Notes under the pieces: model-generated
What the model was told of the DNA's origin: nothing
The model's database searches: none
The model's input: the letters and a program-made list of their open reading frames with translations, nothing else
In this document: positions 1 to 5,512 of the stretch, in pieces
How the letters are laid out: every line of letters begins with the position of its first letter
How positions within the stretch are numbered: the stretch's first letter is position 1
Translations under genes and position numbers: made by a program
Origin: Spirochaetales bacterium
GTDB lineage: Bacteria; Spirochaetota; Spirochaetia; JAGLYY01
Direction of reading: 5' to 3'
Assembly: GCA_023131935.1 (NCBI GenBank)
Contig: JAGLYY010000080.1
Coordinates: 1 to 7,771 of the forward strand
Length of the DNA: 7,771 nt

Positions 1-40
1 CGGTTAAGTCATCAAGATATTCTTTTCCTATATTAGCCAT
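1..40 (-). CDS. Possible N-terminal fragment of a leftward gene, cut by the window edge
   Basis: Reading leftward from an ATG at 40-38, a frame stays open to the edge and would encode MANIGKEYLDDLT. Thirteen codons are too few to recognise a family. Support is indirect: a TTGACA box lies 25 to 30 bases upstream on the same strand. No Shine-Dalgarno is visible. A competing reading exists: on the plus strand, frame 3 is open from the edge to a TAA at 81-83 and would encode a hydrophobic tail (FPILAIVIVFLINSVNNYI), so the same bases could instead be the end of a rightward gene. I cannot decide between them from this window. Confidence 0.25.
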   Translation of the reverse strand, partial: MANIGKEYLDDLT

Positions 41-41
41 T

Positions 42-70
42 GTAATAGTCTTTTTGATAAATTCTGTCAA
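42..70 (-). promoter_or_regulatory. Candidate leftward sigma-70 promoter
   Basis: On the minus strand a perfect -35 TTGACA (70-65) is followed after 17 bases by TATTAC (47-42), a 4 of 6 match to the -10 consensus. The possible ATG at 40 begins one base after this -10, which is too close for transcription to start before it. Either the -10 is misassigned or the start codon is wrong. The arrangement resembles, but is tighter than, the promoter in front of the gene at 5513. Confidence 0.3.
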
Positions 71-240
71 TAATTATATCTAAATAATCGAGTTTGGCTC
101 CCACTTTTTAGCATTTGTATTTAATTATAACTATTAAATCAATCTAAGTCAAGAGATTTGTACTGAGAAAAATTAATACTCTAATTGTCTTAAGAGAATA
201 CTCTATGAAAAGCACCATTATCACACAAATTCATCGAGAA

Positions 241-257
241 GTCCGCCTGATGCGGAC
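241..257. repeat. Short perfect hairpin, 6-bp stem with 5-base loop
   Basis: GTCCGC (241-246), loop CTGAT, GCGGAC (252-257) form a perfect G+C-rich inverted repeat in an otherwise A+T-rich stretch. Read leftward it is followed by TTCTCGATG, only partly T-rich, so it would be a weak intrinsic terminator at best. The G+C contrast with its surroundings suggests a small interspersed repeat. Confidence 0.55.
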
Positions 258-305
258 AACGCAACAATTTCTATCCAGGATTACCATCCTTCGCTTGGAA
301 TTTAC

Positions 306-329
306 CCTGAGCTTATCGAAGGGCTCAGG
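306..329. repeat. CCTGAGC/GCTCAGG inverted repeat with TCGAAGG core
   Basis: CCTGAGC (306-312) and GCTCAGG (323-329) form a 7-bp stem around TTATCGAAGG. Sequences of the form CCTGAGC-TT-(G/A)TCGAAGG are seen as interspersed repeats in intergenic DNA of many bacterial genomes and metagenome assemblies (general knowledge, not searched here). It lies about 90 bases past the stop codon of the S8 protease and could act as a 3'-end mRNA stabiliser or weak terminator. No U-tract follows on either strand. Confidence 0.6.
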
Positions 330-335
330 ACAGGG

Positions 336-386
336 ATGTATGATGTAAGATGTATAACAAGTTAAAAGTAAAAAGTGAAAAGTTTA
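336..386. repeat. Low-complexity ATGTA / AAAAGT patch just beyond the operon
   Basis: The first half (336-356) reiterates ATGTA-like words. The second half (361-386) reiterates AAAAGT/GTGAAAAGT. The 12-mer AAAAGTAAAAAG at 364-375 recurs exactly at 545-556, inside the coding region of the neighbouring protease and in the same orientation. The patch therefore belongs to the same degenerate repeat type as 540-568. Confidence 0.55.
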
Positions 387-416
387 ATCTAGATATTGTA
401 AATCTCTTTAGTGAAA

Positions 417-2990
417 TTATTTTACAAATAGAATCTTTCTTGTCTCTGTGTAACTCCCTTGAGACAATCTGCAGTAGTAGATACCTGAGGGAAGTAACTT
501 CCCAAAGTCATCCCTCCCATCCCATTCCACTGTCGTGGTAAGTGAAAAGTAAAAAGGTAAAAGTGAAATCTCCCTCACTTTCCGCCCCGAAACATCGAAG
601 ATCCTTAACGAGATATCAGATTCATTGTTTCTGTTTTCTGGATTCTGACCTCTGTCTTCTGTTATCTGGAATCTTATTTCTACCTTTTTGCAGAACGGAT
701 TAGGGTTCGTTCTTAAGTAAAATGCCGGTTCACTATTTTTTGCAAATTCCTCTACCCCAGGTATCAACGTATCTGCCAGAACCTCTACATCGTCTATGCC
801 AAAGAACCACGGAAAATGGTAATAATAGCTCATAACAAAAGCGACGAATACACTATCTTCTCCGGCAAATTCTGATATATCGATTGCCACGGGTATAAAG
901 GTATCAGGTGGCGACGGAATAGGGGGTGAAAACGAATACACACTATGCCATGCGAATGGATCAGTTGGATCCGTTGTAAGCCATACATTAAACCATTGAC
1001 ACATAATAGGGTAAAGTCCATTCATAGCCCAGAAGCGAAGTTCGGCATTATGGACTTCAGACAGGTCGAGTGGCTGTGCTAACAGTAAAATTTCCTCTAC
1101 CAACGTGTCGGGATTGACTCCGTGGACAGTGTCCATTACACAATGAGTCGGAGAGTGGAATAAAGATGTAGTGAGATGCCAGTTGCTGTCAGCTACCCAA
1201 TTATCCAGTCCGTTTTCAAAATCGTCATAAAAAATAGTATGTAAAATTGGTTCACCAATAGTGAACCAGAGAGTGTCACACCAGTTTCCTCCCATTTGCG
1301 TTGTTATGTTCACCACGAAAGTACCTTTCTGACCTGCAGGGAATGAGGAAGCTATCTCAAAAATAAAAGGATCTTCTTCATTAATTACAACGGAATCTGC
1401 AGGAATGTCTCCAAAATAGGAAGTACTGTCAAGCACAGAGATGAGTGGATCCAGACTATAAAGAGTTGCTTCCACTCCCGTAACTCCGATATGATAAGAC
1501 TTCAATCCAATACGTAGTTCTATTGTTTCTCCTGGATCAGGATTTCCATTTCCATTACCGCTCAACTCATTCAGGTACCGCCCCATTAACGAAATATACT
1601 CTTCTCCAAGTGATGGAATAGAATTCATAGCAGCGAGTGCATCAAGTCTGCCCCATCCATATCCGTTATTCGGAACTGTATCTCCCAGGTGTACAGCATT
1701 ATCAAGAAGGACATTGTAGATCGTGTTATAATCGAGTGAGGGATCCTTCTGAAGCATCAGGGCAATAACACCTGCTACATGAGGACAGGAACACGAGGTA
1801 CCAGTATTATCTGTATAACCACCGGGCGCTGCAGTTCTAATATCTGTTCCAGGTGCACACAGATCGGGCTTGATAAGATTCCAATCTGGTCTTGCCCAAT
1901 AAGTAGTATCATTCCAGGGCCAGTGGTCTGGAGCCGGTCCCCAACTTGAAACATGGGAAAGACCATCATTCTGATCAGTATTCCCCACACCAATAACTGT
2001 AGGATAATCACCAGGACAACCTATTTTAGAAGAGTCGTTTCCTATGGCAAAAACCGGTATAAAACCGAGACGCCGCAGATTCAACAGTGATTGCCAGTCA
2101 GACAGACTCTGCCAGTAATCACCCCAGGAGCAAGAGAGAATTCTTATGTCCACGCCAGAATCTATGAGGGAAGCATACCACTCATAGGAAGCAAATATAT
2201 ATTGTTGCGGTAACCCACCAAAATCATCAGTCACCTTCGCCATTGCGAATTTTGCTCCCGGAGCAACACCTATGTCTTCTGTAAATGGTCCTGGTCCATC
2301 GCCACCCACTGCAATACTTGTTACACCGGTCCCATGACCGTCAAAACCGTGAGGACGTGAGAGACTATCATTAGCGTCAAACCATAGTCCTGAAAAATGC
2401 TCTATCAAAGAAGGATGGCTTGTATCAACACCAGTGTCGATAAAACCTATAATAACATCGTCACCCATGTATCCCTGTGCCCATACCTGGTCAGCTCTTA
2501 TCTTTAATATGTTCCATGGTATAGGAAATGTGTTAAAATTATATTTGACCGGATTCATATGCTGTTCCAAAGGCAAATAGTAATCGTGAGTCTCTATAAG
2601 TAGAACATCCTCTCTCTTAACAAGTTCTGTAATAATATCTTTTTTAACTGTGATTACCAGCCCATTGAATATCCAGAATGGAATAACAGACGTTACCTTG
2701 CTTTTATCTTTTGCAGAGAGATACGTCAGAATCGGTTCTTGATTCTCGGAGATTTGATCGCGAAGAAATTTTAGGGTCTCACGCCGATTTAGCTCCTTCG
2801 GTAACTTAAACTCCTCGTGCTCTTTCATATTCACTACTACCGTTATAAACTCGTTTTCATCCAACTCCTGCATCTGATTTTCTAATCGGGGAGAAATTTT
2901 CTCTAACAAGCTTCCGCTAAAATCCTCGGTCGCAAGAGCCGGCATACTGACTATAAATATCAAAATTTGTGTAACAAACACCAATCTCAT
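417..2990 (-). CDS. Secreted subtilisin-family (S8) serine protease with T9SS-type C-terminal domain
   Basis: Exported endopeptidase of 857 residues. A signal peptide (1-20) ends in ALA. Residues about 30-145 resemble an inhibitor-I9 propeptide (ITVVVNMKEHEEF, then VLLIETHDYY). The catalytic domain (about 165-455) has Asp185 in FIDTGVDTSHPSL, His219 in DGHGTGV, oxyanion Asn318 in AIGNDSS and Ser399 in GTSCSCPHVAG, so all key residues are present. Residues about 460-580 look like a beta domain. About 585-740 resembles the MAM/immune-inhibitor-A jelly roll (FYDDFENGLDNW ... FGIDDVEV). Residues 755-857 form a FlgD-like sorting domain (TNPNPF, IFDVSGR, VEWDGR, SGIYYCRL, ILFVK). Start: ATG with AGGAGGT three bases upstream. 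It is the second gene of an operon, 8 bases after the C25 protease. Odd points are the cysteines beside Ser399 and two low-complexity inserts in the sorting domain. The protease class is secure; the substrate and the presence of a T9SS are not shown. Confidence 0.95.
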   Translation of the reverse strand: MRLVFVTQILIFIVSMPALATEDFSGSLLEKISPRLENQMQELDENEFITVVVNMKEHEEFKLPKELNRRETLKFLRDQISENQEPILTYLSAKDKSKVTSVIPFWIFNGLVITVKKDIITELVKREDVLLIETHDYYLPLEQHMNPVKYNFNTFPIPWNILKIRADQVWAQGYMGDDVIIGFIDTGVDTSHPSLIEHFSGLWFDANDSLSRPHGFDGHGTGVTSIAVGGDGPGPFTEDIGVAPGAKFAMAKVTDDFGGLPQQYIFASYEWYASLIDSGVDIRILSCSWGDYWQSLSDWQSLLNLRRLGFIPVFAIGNDSSKIGCPGDYPTVIGVGNTDQNDGLSHVSSWGPAPDHWPWNDTTYWARPDWNLIKPDLCAPGTDIRTAAPGGYTDNTGTSCSCPHVAGVIALMLQKDPSLDYNTIYNVLLDNAVHLGDTVPNNGYGWGRLDALAAMNSIPSLGEEYISLMGRYLNELSGNGNGNPDPGETIELRIGLKSYHIGVTGVEATLYSLDPLISVLDSTSYFGDIPADSVVINEEDPFIFEIASSFPAGQKGTFVVNITTQMGGNWCDTLWFTIGEPILHTIFYDDFENGLDNWVADSNWHLTTSLFHSPTHCVMDTVHGVNPDTLVEEILLLAQPLDLSEVHNAELRFWAMNGLYPIMCQWFNVWLTTDPTDPFAWHSVYSFSPPIPSPPDTFIPVAIDISEFAGEDSVFVAFVMSYYYHFPWFFGIDDVEVLADTLIPGVEEFAKNSEPAFYLRTNPNPFCKKVEIRFQITEDRGQNPENRNNESDISLRIFDVSGRKVREISLLPFYFSLTTTVEWDGRDDFGKLLPSGIYYCRLSQGSYTETRKILFVK
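540..568. repeat. AAAAGT/GTGAAA low-complexity patch inside the protease gene
   Basis: The plus strand here is almost entirely A and G with single T's in an AAAAGT/GTGAAA pattern. It shares the 12-mer AAAAGTAAAAAG with the patch downstream of the gene at 361-386. Read on the coding strand it is T/C-rich and encodes about residues 809-818 (SLLPFYFSLT), where the sister protease has the usual hydrophilic turn (GSQEAGEY). The patch is translated in frame. Confidence 0.6.
627..675. repeat. CAGA/CTGT-rich low-complexity patch inside the protease gene
   Basis: On the coding strand this is a run of degenerate CAGA-type words (CCAGATAACAGAAGACAG, then CAGAATCCAGAAAACAG). It encodes residues about 776-790 (TEDRGQNPENRNNE), a Glu/Asn/Arg-rich loop between two predicted beta strands of the C-terminal domain. 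The equivalent loop in the neighbouring protease is about five residues (SEKGM), so roughly nine residues are extra. CAGA/TCTG-type low-complexity DNA is usually intergenic. Confidence 0.6.
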
Positions 2991-2993
2991 CTT

Positions 2994-3000
2994 ACCTCCT
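2994..3000 (-). promoter_or_regulatory. Shine-Dalgarno AGGAGGT of the S8 protease, overlapping the upstream stop
   Basis: AGGAGGT lies three bases before the ATG at 2990. Its first two bases are the last two of the TAG stop (3001-2999) of the C25 protease gene. Ribosomes terminating on the first cistron therefore end on the entry site of the second, favouring coupled translation. The site fixes the start of the downstream gene. Confidence 0.9.
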
Positions 3001-5353
3001 ATTTTACGACAATCATCTTTCTCAATCGTGAATAATTACCAGCCACCAATTTATAGAAGTAGATACCATTAGGAACCCTGTCGCCATTATTTTTTCTTCC
3101 ATCCCATATAACATTATATTCGCCAGCTTCCTGAGAACCATTGAATAATGTTCTTATGCTCCGACCTGCTACATCATATATGCTTATGTCAACCATTCCT
3201 TTTTCAGATAAGGCATAGTTTATCCGGGTAAATTTAGTCAACGGGTTTGGCATGTTTTGACTCAAGTTGAACTTCAGGAATTGAATGCAAGGTTTTTCTG
3301 CTACACCAGTCTCGCCAACATAGACTATTCCTTCAAAAGGAATACAATCCTGAGCCGTGACCGTGATGTCCATAGTCCCTTCAGAAACTGGGTCGATTGT
3401 CAATGTTACACTTCCACTTATGTTAGTGTAATCATATGCATAAACTTCGCTTCCTTTCATCACACATACCAAAGCATCCTGAACAGGATTCCCATTTGTC
3501 TCTACTGTGACAGTATAACTCTGCGGACCTACAGGTATTGAGTCATCACATGATACTGAAAACGTGTCTGGTATATTCTTCTTCCTCATTGGAAGTTCTG
3601 GGTCGCCGAAAAGATTCCACTCATAAATACAAACTCGCCAAAGATGAGCTTCTGGTATATGAGTAGTATCAATGGCAAGAGGTACGAATTCATCCCTGGC
3701 AGCTACATTTGCTGCGCCTGCGTGATATACATTATCGTCCAGGAATGACCTATAGAATTCCAGATCGAGCAGTTCAGAAGGACCTATAACACCTGAAGAA
3801 CCCCAGCCGGCTCCTGCATTCCCTATGATAGCCACTGTTCCTCCTGCAGAATTATTCATAAAGTGTTCACATAGACAATCTCCGTATTCAGGAGCATCGC
3901 AAAACCATCCAATCATACATGAAATAGCAGTGCCGATTGAGTATCTCGGTGCATTGGTCAGGTTATTAGCATCAGTCGTATCCATTATAATAACCCCATT
4001 ACTATAATGGACATCTACACAACTTCCATGTAGTGCGGACTCGAAGTAACCATATCCCTCATTAAGCACATCTGGTAGTGTAGTCAGATCATCTCCCTGT
4101 GACTGGTATAATTCGTTTATATCCCATCCAGATGGAATATGATTTGCAATTGAATCACAGACCACATCGCCCCAGTAGGTACCAAAGAGATGCCCTGCTA
4201 CGAGTAGGATGCTTTGCTCATAAGAACCTGCCGGCGTTTTTTCATAAGCGAGTGTTTTTTCAACAAATGTTATTATTTGTAATGTATTATCCACGCTTGC
4301 CCTGCCTACATAAACATCTGAGTACATATCAACACTATCCACTGGGTCACCATATACATGATCTCCGTTTGCATCCCAGGTTCCGTCCAAATCGCTGAAG
4401 TAAAGGTCAGCACAACAGATAGAATGGATAAATCCAGCCTCACACCCTCTCACAATATCATTACTAAATCCACCAAACCAGCTTGCTGAATCAGCATCAA
4501 CACCAATTAGAACCCATACAAGACCAGAGTCTGCAAATAGTTCCTTTTCATAATTCCTGAACTTCTCGGCTCTATCATAGCCTGAATAATGTGTCCCTAT
4601 CCATTCAACAGTTCTTATCGCAGTCGGCACACCCTTTTTGGTTTTCCAATTGGCAAGCGGTTCAAAATATGGGACAAGGCTATCCTCAGTCAGGATTAAA
4701 TACTGGATCTCTCCATTGGTAAGGGACAGTAATGGCGGAGAAAAACGATGAACGTCCTCAGGGTTTGCTACGTGTAAAGCCTGTAATGCTTGTTTTAATT
4801 GCACTTCTGTTTTCGGCTCGACTATCCTGACTCCCTCTTTGTATGTAAGTCTTATAGTTATAGTTTTACACAGAATCAGCTTTCGCTCTGCTGGATAGTA
4901 TTGAACAGGGTAAACAGAAATTCCACACAACCTGTATCCTGTTTTAGTACCCGTACCACTCCAGGTAACAATATTGCCAGGATATAGATCTGTAGAACTG
5001 TAAATCACCTCATCAGGTTCAATGAACTCTGGCTTATTTTGTGAAATAGGATAAAAAGGTTGAGCAGGTAACACAAAAAATTCACCAGGAATAGGGATTT
5101 TCGTGCATGCAATCACTTCTACCTTTTCTATACTTGCCGATGGCGGGATTACAAAGGTAATCGGAAAACGCGGGAGTGATGGTTTGCCCACATTGCCTGA
5201 GCAGACAGCACCACTCATACTAACCACATCATACCCGTTAAACTTTTCAAACAAGATATCAGATGGCAAGTAAGTAAATGTCTTTATTATTTCACCACCA
5301 GATGCAGTACTGAAGAGCACAAACAATAATACTTTACAAAACAATATTTTCAT
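2999..5353 (-). CDS. Secreted gingipain-like (C25) cysteine protease with T9SS-type C-terminal domain
   Basis: Exported cysteine endopeptidase of 784 residues. A signal peptide (MKILFCKVLLFVLFSTASG) is followed by a C25-type propeptide (about 20-205). The catalytic region begins near 216 (YLILTEDSLVPYFEPLANWK), then WVLIGVDADS, a DLYFSDLDGTWD segment of the sort that binds calcium in C25 enzymes (about 316-327), and DVYVGRASV (about 346-354). The likely catalytic dyad is His442 (ALHGS) and Cys479 (AISCMIGWF), followed by GGTVAIIGNAG and the closing LFGDPELP motif. An Ig-like domain (about 595-681) follows, then a FlgD-like sorting domain (695-784; NMPNPL, IYDVAGR, IWDGR, GIYFYKL, MIVVK). The start is ATG 5353, five bases after AGGAGG; the frame extends to a TTG at 5371 that would swallow this site. 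First gene of the operon. Residues 479-495 hold four cysteines, unusual for the family. Target specificity cannot be read here. Confidence 0.93.
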   Translation of the reverse strand: MKILFCKVLLFVLFSTASGGEIIKTFTYLPSDILFEKFNGYDVVSMSGAVCSGNVGKPSLPRFPITFVIPPSASIEKVEVIACTKIPIPGEFFVLPAQPFYPISQNKPEFIEPDEVIYSSTDLYPGNIVTWSGTGTKTGYRLCGISVYPVQYYPAERKLILCKTITIRLTYKEGVRIVEPKTEVQLKQALQALHVANPEDVHRFSPPLLSLTNGEIQYLILTEDSLVPYFEPLANWKTKKGVPTAIRTVEWIGTHYSGYDRAEKFRNYEKELFADSGLVWVLIGVDADSASWFGGFSNDIVRGCEAGFIHSICCADLYFSDLDGTWDANGDHVYGDPVDSVDMYSDVYVGRASVDNTLQIITFVEKTLAYEKTPAGSYEQSILLVAGHLFGTYWGDVVCDSIANHIPSGWDINELYQSQGDDLTTLPDVLNEGYGYFESALHGSCVDVHYSNGVIIMDTTDANNLTNAPRYSIGTAISCMIGWFCDAPEYGDCLCEHFMNNSAGGTVAIIGNAGAGWGSSGVIGPSELLDLEFYRSFLDDNVYHAGAANVAARDEFVPLAIDTTHIPEAHLWRVCIYEWNLFGDPELPMRKKNIPDTFSVSCDDSIPVGPQSYTVTVETNGNPVQDALVCVMKGSEVYAYDYTNISGSVTLTIDPVSEGTMDITVTAQDCIPFEGIVYVGETGVAEKPCIQFLKFNLSQNMPNPLTKFTRINYALSEKGMVDISIYDVAGRSIRTLFNGSQEAGEYNVIWDGRKNNGDRVPNGIYFYKLVAGNYSRLRKMIVVK

Positions 5354-5358
5354 CTTTT

Positions 5359-5364
5359 CCTCCT
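5359..5364 (-). promoter_or_regulatory. Shine-Dalgarno AGGAGG deciding the start of the C25 protease
   Basis: A perfect AGGAGG sits five bases (AAAAG) upstream of the ATG at 5353. It decides in favour of that ATG over the in-frame TTG at 5371, which has no ribosome site in front of it and would add MREEEK before the signal peptide. Confidence 0.9.
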
Positions 5365-5385
5365 CTCTCAAATATTAACATTCAC

Positions 5386-5391
5386 ATTATA
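5386..5391 (-). promoter_or_regulatory. Leftward -10 element of the protease operon, no clear -35
   Basis: The minus strand carries a perfect TATAAT (5391-5386), placing transcription start near 5379 and giving a leader of about 26 bases that contains the AGGAGG. At the 16-18 base spacings the -35 position reads CAAAAT, CCAAAA or TCCAAA, none close to TTGACA, and there is no TG extension. A good -10 with a poor -35 is typical of promoters that depend on an activator (inference). Confidence 0.55.
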
Positions 5392-5421
5392 CGATAAAAT
5401 ATGTCTCATTTTGGAGAAATA

Positions 5422-5437
5422 TGGGCTTACAAACCCA
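5422..5437. promoter_or_regulatory. Imperfect palindrome in the divergent control region, candidate operator
   Basis: TGGGCTT (5422-5428) and AAACCCA (5431-5437) are inverted with a single mismatch in seven pairs and a two-base centre. The centre lies about 50 bases upstream of the predicted leftward transcription start and about 80 upstream of the rightward one, a sensible place for an activator of the protease operon. A separate near-direct repeat, ATGTCTCAT (5401-5409) and ATGTATCAT (5438-5446), also lies here. Neither is proven to be a binding site. Confidence 0.3.
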
Positions 5438-5473
5438 ATGTATCATAGGACATTTACAGTATTTCTTTTGCTA

Positions 5474-5502
5474 TTGACAAGTAAACACTATTATGTTATT
5501 AT
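5474..5502 (+). promoter_or_regulatory. Near-consensus sigma-70 promoter with extended -10, leaderless start
   Basis: A perfect -35 TTGACA (5474-5479), exactly 17 bases of spacer, then TATTAT (5497-5502, 5 of 6) preceded by TGT, which gives the extended -10 motif TGn. Transcription is expected to start around 5508-5510, only three to five bases before the ATG at 5513. There is thus no room for a Shine-Dalgarno, and none is seen (TTTTTCCACAT precedes the ATG). Confidence 0.75.
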
Positions 5503-5512
5503 TTTTCCACAT

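Larger units (their letters stand above)
84..416. other. Non-coding stretch downstream of the protease operon
   Basis: About 330 bases with no convincing gene. The left part (84-235) is A+T-rich and featureless apart from short runs. The right part contains two hairpins (241-257 and 306-329) and a low-complexity patch (336-386). A 47-codon frame at 205-348 runs through both hairpins and is not believed to be a gene. This stretch receives the 3' end of the leftward operon, but no hairpin here is followed by a clear U-tract in the leftward direction, so the transcription stop is not identified. Confidence 0.6.

Noticed and set aside
306..329. Intrinsic terminator of the protease operon
   Set aside because: The stem is reasonable, but read leftward it is followed by GTAAATTCC, not a U-tract, so it is kept only as a repeat.
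205..348. 47-codon rightward frame (MKSTIITQIH... ending GQGCMM)
   Set aside because: It runs through two inverted repeats, its LSLSKGSG segment is simply the translation of the CCTGAGC/GCTCAGG repeat, and no good ribosome site precedes it.
350..541. 63-codon rightward frame
   Set aside because: Most of it lies antisense to the end of the S8 protease gene, its start lies in a low-complexity patch, and it has no recognisable content.
5354..5371. TTG at 5371 as the start of the C25 protease
   Set aside because: It would place MREEEK before the signal peptide and translate the AGGAGG that belongs to the ATG at 5353.
5411..5512. TTG at 5411 as the start of the regulator, giving a hydrophobic 34-residue N-terminus
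   Set aside because: The extension contains the near-consensus promoter (5474-5502), and the added residues would put a pseudo-membrane segment before a DNA-binding domain.
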